Source: CAZLBC01 sp964557575
GTDB lineage: Bacteria > Planctomycetota > Phycisphaerae > SM23-33
Length of the DNA: 44,397 nt
Assembly (NCBI GenBank): GCA_964557575.1
Contig: CAZLBC010000035.1
Coordinates: forward strand, 1-44,397
Direction: 5' to 3'
Made by a program: the position numbers and the translations under genes. How positions within the stretch are numbered: position 1 is the first letter of the stretch; every line of letters starts with the position of its first letter. Below are positions 1 to 8,683 of the stretch, piece after piece. The notes below the pieces were generated by a model. That model searched no databases and had not been told where the DNA came from. It worked only from the letters and a program-made list of their open reading frames with translations.

Positions 1-1039
1 CTAGTACATCTGAGGATGATGTCACATTAATGCCGTCGTTCTGAATCTTCCAACGGATCCCCTTGTGGTTTAGAACCTTTACGTTCTGCACCTTCACGCC
101 CTTGATCTTGACCAAGTCAACCGACCAATTGGTGCCATCTTTGACCACTATGCCGTTGATCTCAACATTGTGTGAGGTTCCACTGGTACTGGAGGTAATG
201 ACCCGCCGCCGAGGATGCTCCTTGCTCTGTGTGAGAAAGACAGGCGGCTTCTTGCTGAACAGGTTCATCAGTTTCACGCCGCTGGCGTCCACTTCTCCGC
301 GGCCACGAATAGTGACATTGGCCGCATTGTCGATTACAAGAACCGCATCGACACCGCCGTTATGCTTGACCTTGTAATGCTTCTGGTTTCCATCCGCCTT
401 CAGAATCGAGCCCGGAGCCAGGTAGAGATCAACATTGTCTTTAAGGTACAGGTGTCGTACGACGTACAGACCCGCCGGCACATAGACTATGCCTGGCTTC
501 CCCGGTACACCGTGTTTGCTCGCAGCGTTGATGGCGCGCTGAATTGCGGGCTGCGCATCTGTTGTCCCCGCCTTATCGGCGCCAAAAGAGCTGACTACGT
601 TGAAAATGCCCTTCCCGGTAGATGAGGGGACGTTGGTTTCGGGCGGGTCTCCGAGGATGACCAGTTTCTCGAGTTCATTGATCTGTAAGACGAAATATCG
701 TGGGGTACTGTTTGCATCAGGCGACTGGCTTACAGAAAAGGTCAGGTCTTTTCCCGAAACGCTTCCGTTGATGCCCAGGCTCCCGGGGCTGATCTTGTAT
801 TTCCTGATGATCTCCGGTGTGGTGACCTTTACATTGATAGTGCTGTCAAAAGCAAAGTGAGCATAGTGGTAGTCCATGTACTTCATGACCGGCACTGATT
901 TACCATCAATTGCCAGCGCGAATTCGGGGCTAATGACCGATTTGGGCGAAGCCGAATAGATAGTCGCATCAGCTTGCGACTCCGAGCAAGCGGCCAGAAT
1001 AAGCAACAGTGATCCCAGGATTCTCTTACAACTCTTCAT
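1..1039 (-). CDS. GH28-like beta-helix lipoprotein, 3' end outside window
   Basis: The frame is open for 346 codons from the ATG at 1039 to the left edge, so the C-terminus is missing. The N-terminus is a lipoprotein signal: basic MKSCKR, a hydrophobic stretch, then lipobox LAAC with Cys18. Residues about 30-150 form a beta-rich module ending in a 'LVILGDPPETNVP' segment, as found ahead of polygalacturonase-type catalytic domains. From about residue 155 the pattern 'FNVVSSFGADKAGTTDAQPA', then 'VYVPAGLYVV' and 'DLYLAPGSILKA', is the standard start of GH28 or related pectate-lyase-fold enzymes. The catalytic Asp region lies beyond the window, so activity cannot be judged; GH49-like enzymes are an alternative. 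Inferred role: extracellular glycan cleavage. The base composition is clearly less GC-rich than the rest of the window, which hints at acquisition by transfer. Confidence 0.75.
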   Translation of the reverse strand, partial: MKSCKRILGSLLLILAACSESQADATIYSASPKSVISPEFALAIDGKSVPVMKYMDYHYAHFAFDSTINVKVTTPEIIRKYKISPGSLGINGSVSGKDLTFSVSQSPDANSTPRYFVLQINELEKLVILGDPPETNVPSSTGKGIFNVVSSFGADKAGTTDAQPAIQRAINAASKHGVPGKPGIVYVPAGLYVVRHLYLKDNVDLYLAPGSILKADGNQKHYKVKHNGGVDAVLVIDNAANVTIRGRGEVDASGVKLMNLFSKKPPVFLTQSKEHPRRRVITSSTSGTSHNVEINGIVVKDGTNWSVDLVKIKGVKVQNVKVLNHKGIRWKIQNDGINVTSSSDVL

Positions 1040-1322
1040 AAGGCTCTATTCTTTTGGACGAACAACTTAATACACGCAATTAGCGCCGGCGCAGAGAGTC
1101 ATTATACCGAGCCCGATACACAAGGTCGAAAAAGAACCGCCCTGATCCCCGCAAGTCCCTGCCACTGAGAACCCCCGCAAAGAAGAACCACGCTGCCTCC
1201 CGCGTAAAGCAGACAGAGTAGTCCCTCCGGTTCGCCGAGGGCAGACCCGCAGAAAAGGAAGGTCTCCAGAACTATTTTCCGGCTCAAATTAATCGACGTT
1301 ACTTCTTTAACAACAATGAAAT

Positions 1323-1346
1323 AAAATAGTTCTGACCCCTTTTTTA
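1323..1346 (-). repeat. REP-like tag GGGGTCAGAACT at a gene end
   Basis: Read on the minus strand, this follows the last sense codon of the HzsA-related gene as TAA, AAAA, then GGGGTCAGAACTATTTT. It supplies the stop codon. It resembles the GGGGTCGGACCACAG start of the 122-base repeat at 18048 and 35893. The rest of the 1040-1343 interval shows no convincing gene. Confidence 0.5.
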
Positions 1347-4300
1347 CCGCCGCTCCTCGGGGATCGGGCTGTAGCGGCTCAGGGCCTGCTCGTAGGTCGG
1401 CTCCGGCCGGAAGTTCGGATGCCCCTTGTACTCCAGGTTCCGCCGGCCCCAGTACGACCCGTAGTACTGGGCGTTGGTATCCACCCAGTTGGTGATCTTC
1501 AGCAGCTCCGCCGGCGTCATCTGCCTGTTGACCTTCGCGTGCTTCTTCGCCAGCTTCGCGGCGATCTTCGCCTGCTCGGGGTCCTTGAGCGTCACCTTCC
1601 CCGGCGCCAGCATCGCCACCAGGATGCTGCTGTGGGACCCCAGCGACCGGGCCGGCAGGTAGTGGACGTTGCCCGTCTTGGGGTGGTTCTCCCCGATCGT
1701 CACCATCAGGGGATAGCGCCTGCGCCCGTTTCCGCGGCGCCGCTCACGGACCAGCTTCTCGTAGGAGACGTTGAACAGCGTGGTCTTGATGCCCGAGAGG
1801 TCGAGCTTCCCCTTCGGGTTGTCGCCGGAGTGGCAGGTCACGCAGTGCTTGTCGAGGACCGGCTGGACGTCGGCGGGGTAGTGCAGCGGGCGGCCGCCGG
1901 TTTTCTCGCCGACCTGGGGGCCGGCGGCGGAGGGCGCGCGCTGGAGGGCCAGGAGCCGGCCCGGCGTGCGGGTCTTCGCGCTCTTCGTGACGTCGTCGGG
2001 CGTCTCGTGGCAGCCGATGCACGACCGCTGCTCGCCCGGCATGTAGTTGACGTAGGTCCGCTCGGTCTGGACGGCCAGGTAGTTCTCGTCGAGGGCCTGG
2101 AAGAAGATGTTCTTCATCGCCGGGACGTAGAAGTGGGCCGAGCCGTCCTTCTCGACGGGGACCACGCCGTGCTGGACCTTCAGGCCCAGGTGGGTGTCCT
2201 TGGAGATGCAGGCGTGCTGCTGGTCGTAGGTGTCGCCGCCCCAGCGGCGGCGGGCCTCCCACGGGCGGGGGACCTGCTCGAGGATGCGGATGTACTTGAT
2301 CGTCCCCCGTGCCACGTCCTCCATGCCGTGGTAGATGTCGGTGACCACGCAGACCGCCCGGTTCTCGGCCGCCGGTTTTTTTTCCCGGGGCGAGGTCAGG
2401 ACGGGCGGTTTCGTTCGCTTCCGGAAGGGGTACGGCAGGAAGCAGGAGATGTCGGGGTCCCGGTAGAGGGGAAAGACCCGGCCGCCCTCGCCGAGGAAGT
2501 AGAGATCCCAGGCCGCCTCGTCCTTCCAGGAAGGCCCGGCCGGCTTGTGGGAGACCAGGAAGAGCTTATCCGAGAGCGGGTAGGGGTCCTTGAACAGCCG
2601 CCCGCGGCCCTTCCCGTCGCGGCGCCACCGGCCTGCGGCGGGATCGTCGCGAAAGGCGAATCCCCCCTCGCCCCTGATGTCCGTGCGCGGGGTGATGCAG
2701 GTCATCGGCTCGCGGGTGCGTATGGCCTTGGTCATGTCGAGGCGGATGACCGTCCCCACGGCGTTCTGCGGGTAGTGCGGGACGCCGCAGCAGACGTACC
2801 GGTTGGCCGTGCCGGGTATCGGCCGGCCGTAGGTGAACGTGGGGGGGAGGCTGATGTCGTTGGCGTAGACCTCCGCCGAGGCCGAGCCGTCCTGGCGCAT
2901 CGACCAGAGGCACTTGACCGAGACCGCCCCCTTGTCGACGTACTCCCAGCGGGTGTACATGATCCGCCCGTCCGGGAGCATGACCGGGGCCTCCTCGCTG
3001 ACGGAGCTGTTGGTCAGGCGCGTCAGCGCGCCGGTCTCCCGGTCGCGGCGGTAGAGGACGGTGGTGGTGAAGTCGTCGGGCCCGTCGCAGAGGATGCCGT
3101 ACCGGCAGCGGGTTGAAATAAAGCAGATGTCGCCGTCGGGCAGGTAGCAGGGGTGCATGTCGTCGGTGCCGTGGTGGTAGTGGGGCCGGGCGCGGTACAT
3201 CTTGACCAGCCACGCCTCGTTTTCCTGCGGGAAGGTCAGTTGCTCGAGCTTCCCGACCCGGCTGCCGGTCGCCGGGTCGAGGCGTATCTCGTAGAGGCGG
3301 TACCCTTCCTGGTGGGCGCACTTCCAGCCGAAGCAGACGCGGGAGGCGTCGAACGACAGGTCGAACCGCCCGAAGACGCCGCCGGTCAGTTCCGGCACCA
3401 GCGCGGTGACCGCGCGGGTCTTCAGGTCCAGCAGGCAGAGGTTCCCGCCGGGCTCCCAGTGGCTGTTGATATGCTCGGTGTAGTAGTGGTTGGCGTCGTA
3501 GGCGTTGCGCTTCACGAAGAGCAGCCTGTCGAAGTCCACGAGCGGGTTTTTCTCGACAAGGGCCTCGGCCCGCAGGGCGGCCAGGTCACGTTTCCACGCG
3601 GCGAGCCGCCCGTCTTTCGGCGCGCCGCCGGCCCACGCGAGCACCGTCGATTCCAGTGTGTCGATGCGCTTTGTGAAAGCCGCGGCCTGCCCGTCGGCGT
3701 AGATATCACCGAGGAGCCCGCGGAACCCGTCGAGGTCGCAGTCGGCCACCAGCCCGAGCATCTCCCTGCGGCGCCGGGACTGCAGGTAGACCGCGCGGAC
3801 CGCCTTGAGGTCCGCGGCCGTCTCGACGCCGGCGGCCAGCGTCGCCGCCCGTTCGGCGAGCCCGCCGGGTCCGTCGATCGCCCCGGCGTAGCGCCGGGCG
3901 ACGGCCGGCAGCCCGACCGTCCGCCAGTCGGCACCCCAGATCCCGTCGGCCCGCTCCCGGGCCATCTGCTCGCGGGCCGTCTCGCCGGGATGGCGTTTGG
4001 CCAGTCGCCGCCAGAGGGCCGCGTCGGGCGGCGCGCCCCCGGCCGTCCGTATGACCAGGTGGGCCTTTCCATCCAGTTGCAGCGCCGCGCCGTGCACGCC
4101 GGGCGCGTACGTTGTCTTTCCGCGGGGGACGGCGTGGTTCAGCGATCCCGACGTGTCGCCGCAGGCCCCGTCGAGGGGCAGATGCGCCCGGGTCCCGCCG
4201 GCGGCGGGGGCCGGGGCGGATTGCCGGTCGCCGTCCCCGCAGGTATCGCAGCTCGCGGCCGACGCCTTCCCCTTCTCGCAGAGGGAGGCGATCTCGCCGG

Positions 4301-4847
4301 CGTCCAGGACCCGGCCGTAGATCCGCAGGTCGTCGATCCCGCCGCGGAAATGGTTGTCACCCCCGGGGAAATTCGTTGACGTCCAGCCGATCTTGAAGAC
4401 GGCCCCTTTCGGGTCCGGGTGCGTGCCGAGGTCCCCGCCGCCGTCGGGCTTCCCGTCGACGTAGAACCGCAGGGGGCTGCCGCCGGTCACCGCGACGTGG
4501 TGCCACCGGCCGTCGGTGATCTTCGTCCTGCCGTTCGCGCACCCGACCCAGCCGATGTCGAAGGCGGGCTTGCCGCCGCGCAGAAAAAACGCCTTGCCGC
4601 GGCGGATCCACTTTCCCTTCGGGGCGGTGACAGCGAAGATCGTCCCGTCAGCCTTCGTGCGGACCCAGGCGGCGACCGTGAATTGGCCGGTGCCGAAGTC
4701 CGGCAGCGGGACGGCCGCCGCACGTTTTTCTTCCGGGGCCGCGGTCCGCATCGCCAGCAGGTCGTCGAACCAGTCGGCGGCGGGAGACACCCGCCCGACG
4801 GCCAGGAGCGTAATCAGGGATAGAGACAGCGCTGTTTTGTTCGACAT
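1344..4847 (-). CDS. HzsA-related secreted protein with LamG and two CxxCH heme motifs
   Basis: A 1167-residue exported protein. A signal peptide (MSNKTALSLS..., cleavage near PAA/ADW) is followed by a LamG/concanavalin-like domain at about 50-200. A helical linker follows, then a long PD40/beta-propeller-like region resembling the middle domain of hydrazine synthase alpha (about 460-900). The C-terminal part has two c-type heme motifs, CIGCH (about 942) and CVTCH (about 1000), the second in a Planctomycete-type cytochrome segment. Proteins of this architecture are common in PVC genomes and called HzsA-related; they do not imply anammox. The substrate is unknown; the LamG suggests glycan binding. 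The start ATG at 4847 sits against a scaffold gap. If the gap is collapsed, the stop of the IclR gene and this ATG form TGATG, which indicates translational coupling. Confidence 0.85.
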   Translation of the reverse strand: MSNKTALSLSLITLLAVGRVSPAADWFDDLLAMRTAAPEEKRAAAVPLPDFGTGQFTVAAWVRTKADGTIFAVTAPKGKWIRRGKAFFLRGGKPAFDIGWVGCANGRTKITDGRWHHVAVTGGSPLRFYVDGKPDGGGDLGTHPDPKGAVFKIGWTSTNFPGGDNHFRGGIDDLRIYGRVLDAGEIASLCEKGKASAASCDTCGDGDRQSAPAPAAGGTRAHLPLDGACGDTSGSLNHAVPRGKTTYAPGVHGAALQLDGKAHLVIRTAGGAPPDAALWRRLAKRHPGETAREQMARERADGIWGADWRTVGLPAVARRYAGAIDGPGGLAERAATLAAGVETAADLKAVRAVYLQSRRRREMLGLVADCDLDGFRGLLGDIYADGQAAAFTKRIDTLESTVLAWAGGAPKDGRLAAWKRDLAALRAEALVEKNPLVDFDRLLFVKRNAYDANHYYTEHINSHWEPGGNLCLLDLKTRAVTALVPELTGGVFGRFDLSFDASRVCFGWKCAHQEGYRLYEIRLDPATGSRVGKLEQLTFPQENEAWLVKMYRARPHYHHGTDDMHPCYLPDGDICFISTRCRYGILCDGPDDFTTTVLYRRDRETGALTRLTNSSVSEEAPVMLPDGRIMYTRWEYVDKGAVSVKCLWSMRQDGSASAEVYANDISLPPTFTYGRPIPGTANRYVCCGVPHYPQNAVGTVIRLDMTKAIRTREPMTCITPRTDIRGEGGFAFRDDPAAGRWRRDGKGRGRLFKDPYPLSDKLFLVSHKPAGPSWKDEAAWDLYFLGEGGRVFPLYRDPDISCFLPYPFRKRTKPPVLTSPREKKPAAENRAVCVVTDIYHGMEDVARGTIKYIRILEQVPRPWEARRRWGGDTYDQQHACISKDTHLGLKVQHGVVPVEKDGSAHFYVPAMKNIFFQALDENYLAVQTERTYVNYMPGEQRSCIGCHETPDDVTKSAKTRTPGRLLALQRAPSAAGPQVGEKTGGRPLHYPADVQPVLDKHCVTCHSGDNPKGKLDLSGIKTTLFNVSYEKLVRERRRGNGRRRYPLMVTIGENHPKTGNVHYLPARSLGSHSSILVAMLAPGKVTLKDPEQAKIAAKLAKKHAKVNRQMTPAELLKITNWVDTNAQYYGSYWGRRNLEYKGHPNFRPEPTYEQALSRYSPIPEERR

Positions 4848-4849
4848 CA

Positions 4850-4949
4850 NNNNNNNNNNNNNNNNNNNNNNNNNNNNNNNNNNNNNNNNNNNNNNNNNNN
4901 NNNNNNNNNNNNNNNNNNNNNNNNNNNNNNNNNNNNNNNNNNNNNNNNN
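4850..4949. other. Scaffold gap of 100 N with overlapping flanks
   Basis: The ten bases TTCGACATCA end the left contig (4840-4849) and begin the right contig (4950-4959). The gap is therefore probably artificial and of zero length. Collapsing it joins the IclR stop to the HzsA-related start as TGATG. Confidence 0.8.
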
Positions 4950-4956
4950 TTCGACA

Positions 4957-5813
4957 TCAGGTAACCGCTTCCTCTTTTTCAAGCAGGTTGTAGCCGATCC
5001 GCCGCGAGATCATCGCCGCGTAGCGGCCGACGCGTTCAGCGACGTCCGCGAAGTCGGACGCCGGCAGCCGGGTCGAGGGCGCGACGACGGTCAGCGCCGC
5101 GACGGGATAGGCGTTGTGGTCGAGTATCGGGCAACTGACGCAGTGGAGGCCGGGGACGATGCCCTCGGCCCGGTCGGTCCCGTACCCCCGCCGGCGGACC
5201 CGCGCCAGCTCCCGGCGGAACGTTTCGGGGTCGGTCATGGTCGTCTCGGCGTGGCGGGAAAAACCATCGTCGCCGTCACCTTCAGCCGCTCGGCCGCGGG
5301 CAGCCAGGCCAGGAGCACCTTGCCCGGCGCCGAGCAGTGCAGGCCGAACCGCGCGCCGGGATCGACGACGATCCGGACCTCGTGGGTCGACGGCACCGTT
5401 TCCAGGACGATCCCCTGGGCATCGCAGATCGTGTTGAGCTGGACGGTCTCGGTCGTCTCGTCCCTGAGCCGCCGCATGTACTGCAGCGACTCCTCGACGA
5501 TGTTGTACCGGCAGACGGTGGTGTTCGAGAGGACCATGAGTTTCCGGGAGAGGGTGATCCGCCGGGTGGCCTCGTCCCGCTCGATGTAGCCGTGGTAGAG
5601 GAGGGTGATCACGATCCGGTACATGCCGGTCCGGGGGATCTCCAGCCGCTCGGCCAGCGCCATCATGGGCATTCCTTCCGGGTGCCCGGCGAGGGTCTCG
5701 AGGACGTCGAGGGCGCGGCTGAGGTTGGGCACGCGGTACCGGCGGTACTCGTCTTCGGAAACGGTCTTTGTCATCAGGTCACCGGAACGGCCGCGGCGGG
5801 CGGCTGTTTTCAT
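4957..5813 (-). pseudogene. IclR-family transcriptional regulator, one-base frameshift
   Basis: The first frame (5813-5235) encodes an N-terminal winged HTH at about residues 33-95 and most of the effector-binding domain. It then stops shortly after TMVFPATPRRP. The second frame (continuing to 4957) encodes the conserved C-terminal part: MTDPETFRRELARVRRRGYG, then GLHCVSCPILDHN and VAALTVVAPS. The two frames together make about 285 residues, slightly above the family's usual 250-270. The break falls at a five-A run at 5259-5263 on the plus strand. One more T in the coding strand gives TMVFSRHAETTMTDPETF, which fits the family. It is either an indel error, a real null allele or -1 slippage at the T run. 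SD-like AGG lies 8 bases before the ATG. IclR proteins are ligand-responsive repressors or activators; the likely targets are the flanking secreted proteins. Confidence 0.8.
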
Positions 5814-5946
5814 ATTAGAAACCTGTTTTCAGTCTATAGTATTGAGGTTTCCCGCAGGCTTGTCAAAGGGGCGCACAAAAATAGCGCCATTGTTTCGCGG
5901 GGCGTCTTCGCCGGCGCTGCAAATACGGTATCCGAAATATGACGTC

Positions 5947-5976
5947 TTGATAAAATCGACCGCGCTAAACTAGTAT
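5947..5976 (+). promoter_or_regulatory. Candidate promoter of the beta-helix gene in the divergent region
   Basis: TTGATA at 5947, an 18-base spacer and TAGTAT at 5971 precede the SD GGAG (5995-5998) and the ATG at 6006. The 192-base interval between the IclR and beta-helix genes is the natural place for an IclR operator, but I see no clear palindrome. Confidence 0.4.
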
Positions 5977-6005
5977 ATACACCCCACGCCAAACGGAGTG
6001 AATTC

Positions 6006-7937
6006 ATGCAAAAAATACTCGCGCTGCTGCTACTGCCGGCATTGACCGCCCCGGCCGCCCCCGCCGGGACCTGCTGGGTCGCGCCCGGCGGCGACGACGG
6101 ACATCCCGGCACGAAAGACAAGCCGTTCAGGACGATCCAGAAGGCGGCCGACACCGTGCGGCCCGGCGACACCTGCCGCATCCGAGGCGGCACCTACCGC
6201 GCGGCGGTGGTCCTGAAGACGGCGGGCCGGCCGGGGAAGCCGATCCTGTTCGCCGCCGCGGACGGCGAGCGGGTCGTCCTCGACGGCACCCGGCCCGTGA
6301 CCGGCGCGTGGACCCGGCAGAAAGACGGCATCTGGGCAGTCCCGGTCGACGACCCCGTCGAACAGCTCTTCGCGGGCGAGACAATGATGGTCGAGGCGCG
6401 GTGGCCCGACATGGACTTTCCCGACCGGCTCTTCGACCGCGCAACGTGGGCGTCGGCCGCGAAGGGCAGCCGCTACGGCACGATCAGGGACCCGCAACTG
6501 GCCGGGACCGGCATCGACTGGACCGGCGCGCACATCACGCTCAACGTCGCCCACCAGTTCTTCACCTGGACCCGCACGGTCACCGGGCACGGGGCGGGAA
6601 AGGACACGCTCACCTACCCGAAGGACCTGAAGGGCATCACGCACTACGCCAAGCACGAAAAGGGCTGGCAGGACGATTACTACTTTCTGTCCGGCACGCG
6701 GGCGGCGCTGGACCGCCCGACCGAGTGGTATTACGACGCCGACAAGAACCGCCTGTATTTCTCCCCGCCCGGCGGCAAAGACCCGTCGACCCTGGACGTG
6801 CGCTACCGGGTACGCCAACACGCCGTCACCGGCAAAAACCTGCACCACGTTCACCTCCGCGGGCTGCGGTTTTTTGCCTGCTCGTTTCGCTTCACCGGGT
6901 GCAGCGACCTGGTCGTCGACGGCTGCCGCCTGCGCTACCCCACCTATTCGCGTCACGTGCGGAACCCGAAATATCGCACGTGCAGGACCGCCCTGTCCGG
7001 CGACCGCAACTGCGTGCGCAACTGCGTCATCGCCCGGGCGTCGCACGGCGGCCTGCGTGTCGGCGGCAACGAGAACGTGGTGGAGGACTGCCTGATCCGC
7101 GACGTCTGCTGGCACGGCTCGCTCGGCTACGCCGGGCTGAACATCTCCGGCGAGGCCAACGTCACGCGGCATAACACGATCTACAACGGCGGCAACGCCC
7201 TGCTCCAGTGCCCCGGCGGCAACCAGCGCGTCGCTTACAATCACGTCCGCGACGGCGGCCTGCTGTGCCGCGACGTCGCGCTGGTCTACACGCAGTTGCC
7301 GCGCTGCCGCGGGACGGTGATACACCACAACTGGGTGCACGGCTGCATGACCGAGGGCTACGCGGGCCACGACCGGGTCGGCGGGATGGGGATCCGCGGC
7401 GACGACCAGACCCGCGGCCTGACCGTCCACCACAACGTCGTCTGGGACTGCGGCATTCACGGCATCATCGTCAAGGGCGACGAGAACCGGGTGTTCAACA
7501 ACACCGTCTTCGACGTCGGCCCCCGGGACCCGGCGAAGCGAAACGACAACAACAGCCGGCACCTGCTGATTCCGACCCGCGCCGAACCGAAAAAGCCCTG
7601 GCGCAAACAGCACCCCCTGCTGGCGGTCCAGAACGCCCACAGCCTCTTCTGCAACAACGCCGTGGGAAATATCGTGTGGCGCAAGAAGCCCCTGCCGCCG
7701 GGCGACCGAGTCAGCCACAACCGCCGTCTCGGCGGAAAACCCATCGGAAACTGGCTCGTCGATCCGGACAATCACGACTTCCGCCCGAAGAAGGGGTCGC
7801 CGCTGATAGATGCCGGCAGGCCCGTCCCCGGTTTCGCTGTCGACTACGCTGGAACAGCCCCGGACATCGGCGCCTACGAGTACGGGAAAGAGCCGTGGAA
7901 ACCGGGCATCCGTTGGGACCCGGAAGAGGGAGAGTGA
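6006..7937 (+). CDS. Secreted right-handed parallel beta-helix protein
   Basis: 643 residues. A cleavable signal peptide (MQKILALLLLPALTAPAAPA) is followed directly by WVAPGGDDGHPGTKDKPFRT, the typical opening of DUF1565/pectate-lyase-fold proteins. Beta-helix coils continue to about residue 560 with stacked N and H positions (for example HHNWVHGC and VHHNVVWDCGIHG). The C-terminus has the common SPLIDAGRP...DIGAYEYG closing motif, typical of extracellular polysaccharide-binding or lyase proteins of PVC bacteria and Bacteroidetes. No specific lyase catalytic motif was recognised, so the reaction is open. It is divergent from the IclR gene and converges on gph with a 28-base gap. SD GGAG, 7 bases before ATG. 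Confidence 0.8.
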   Translation: MQKILALLLLPALTAPAAPAGTCWVAPGGDDGHPGTKDKPFRTIQKAADTVRPGDTCRIRGGTYRAAVVLKTAGRPGKPILFAAADGERVVLDGTRPVTGAWTRQKDGIWAVPVDDPVEQLFAGETMMVEARWPDMDFPDRLFDRATWASAAKGSRYGTIRDPQLAGTGIDWTGAHITLNVAHQFFTWTRTVTGHGAGKDTLTYPKDLKGITHYAKHEKGWQDDYYFLSGTRAALDRPTEWYYDADKNRLYFSPPGGKDPSTLDVRYRVRQHAVTGKNLHHVHLRGLRFFACSFRFTGCSDLVVDGCRLRYPTYSRHVRNPKYRTCRTALSGDRNCVRNCVIARASHGGLRVGGNENVVEDCLIRDVCWHGSLGYAGLNISGEANVTRHNTIYNGGNALLQCPGGNQRVAYNHVRDGGLLCRDVALVYTQLPRCRGTVIHHNWVHGCMTEGYAGHDRVGGMGIRGDDQTRGLTVHHNVVWDCGIHGIIVKGDENRVFNNTVFDVGPRDPAKRNDNNSRHLLIPTRAEPKKPWRKQHPLLAVQNAHSLFCNNAVGNIVWRKKPLPPGDRVSHNRRLGGKPIGNWLVDPDNHDFRPKKGSPLIDAGRPVPGFAVDYAGTAPDIGAYEYGKEPWKPGIRWDPEEGE

Positions 7938-7965
7938 AACGGCGCCGGCACTGTTCAGCGCCGAG

Positions 7966-8622
7966 TCAATCGAAAAACCGCTCGACGATGTCCCCGGGCG
8001 CGTCGACCAGTTCCCGCGCGCCGTGCGCCAGGAGTTCGGCCGGCGTCCGGAATCCCCACGTGGCCCCCAGCGGGAAGAACCCGGCCGCCGTCGCCGTCTC
8101 CATGTCCGTGTTCGTATCCCCGACGTAGACAACCGCGCCCGGGTCGGCGGCGATCCGCTCGGCCACGGCCAGGGCGCCGGCCGGATCGGGTTTCGGCGGG
8201 ACGCCCTCGCAGACGCCCTGCACCGCGCCGAAAGCAGCGTCGGGGAAGTAGCGCTCCACGCACTTGACCGTGTACTCGTGGGGCTTGTTGGAGAGAACCG
8301 CCGTCCCGACTCCCCGTTCCCCGAGCGCCGCGAGCATTGCCGCAACTCCCTCGTAGGGAGCGGTGGTCGCGTCCCACCGCCGCGCGTATTCTCCCCTGAA
8401 CGCCGCGACGCACTCCCGCATCGTGTGCTCGTCGCGGGCGACGGGGGGCAGCGCCCGCTCGACCAGTTTCACCACGCCGTCTCCCACGAAGTACTTGTAG
8501 GTTTCATGCGGATGGGGGGGAAAGCCGGCCTCCTCCAGGACGATGTTCATCGCGTCCGCCAGGTCGCCCAGCGTGTTCAGCAGCGTACCGTCGAGGTCGA
8601 ATATCACTGCGGTGTACTGCAT
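7966..8622 (-). CDS. gph: HAD-family hydrolase, phosphoglycolate phosphatase-like
   Basis: 218 residues with the full HAD motif set. Motif I is FDLDGTLLNT (nucleophile Asp near residue 9), motif II is VLSNKPH, motif III the Lys in PKPDPAGAL, and motif IV is GDTNTDMETA. The cap segment and length (about 220) fit Gph/PhnX-like C1-cap HADs that dephosphorylate small phosphorylated metabolites such as 2-phosphoglycolate. The substrate assignment is by resemblance only. The start is supported by AGGAG four to five bases upstream. It lies downstream of rho on the same strand with a 61-base gap and may be co-transcribed. Confidence 0.8.
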   Translation of the reverse strand: MQYTAVIFDLDGTLLNTLGDLADAMNIVLEEAGFPPHPHETYKYFVGDGVVKLVERALPPVARDEHTMRECVAAFRGEYARRWDATTAPYEGVAAMLAALGERGVGTAVLSNKPHEYTVKCVERYFPDAAFGAVQGVCEGVPPKPDPAGALAVAERIAADPGAVVYVGDTNTDMETATAAGFFPLGATWGFRTPAELLAHGARELVDAPGDIVERFFD

Positions 8623-8683
8623 CGCGTCTCCTGTGCAATCCGGTGGGTGTCAACGGGTGCTCGGCCGGGAAAACCGCCGCGCG

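Noticed and set aside
63..860. Overlapping plus-strand open frames at the left edge
   Set aside because: They are antisense to the minus-strand GH28-like frame, which has a lipobox and clear family motifs.
1419..4379. Long plus-strand open frames opposite the HzsA-related gene
   Set aside because: They are GC-rich shadow frames, low-complexity in Arg/Val/Gly and with no recognisable domain.
1344..4847. Hydrazine synthase and anammox metabolism
   Set aside because: Only the middle domain is similar; the other subunits and anammox genes are absent and the LamG architecture is common in PVC bacteria.
6030..8345. 771-codon minus-strand frame opposite the beta-helix gene
   Set aside because: It spans two genes in different frames and has no domain; the opposite frames have signal peptide and HAD motifs.
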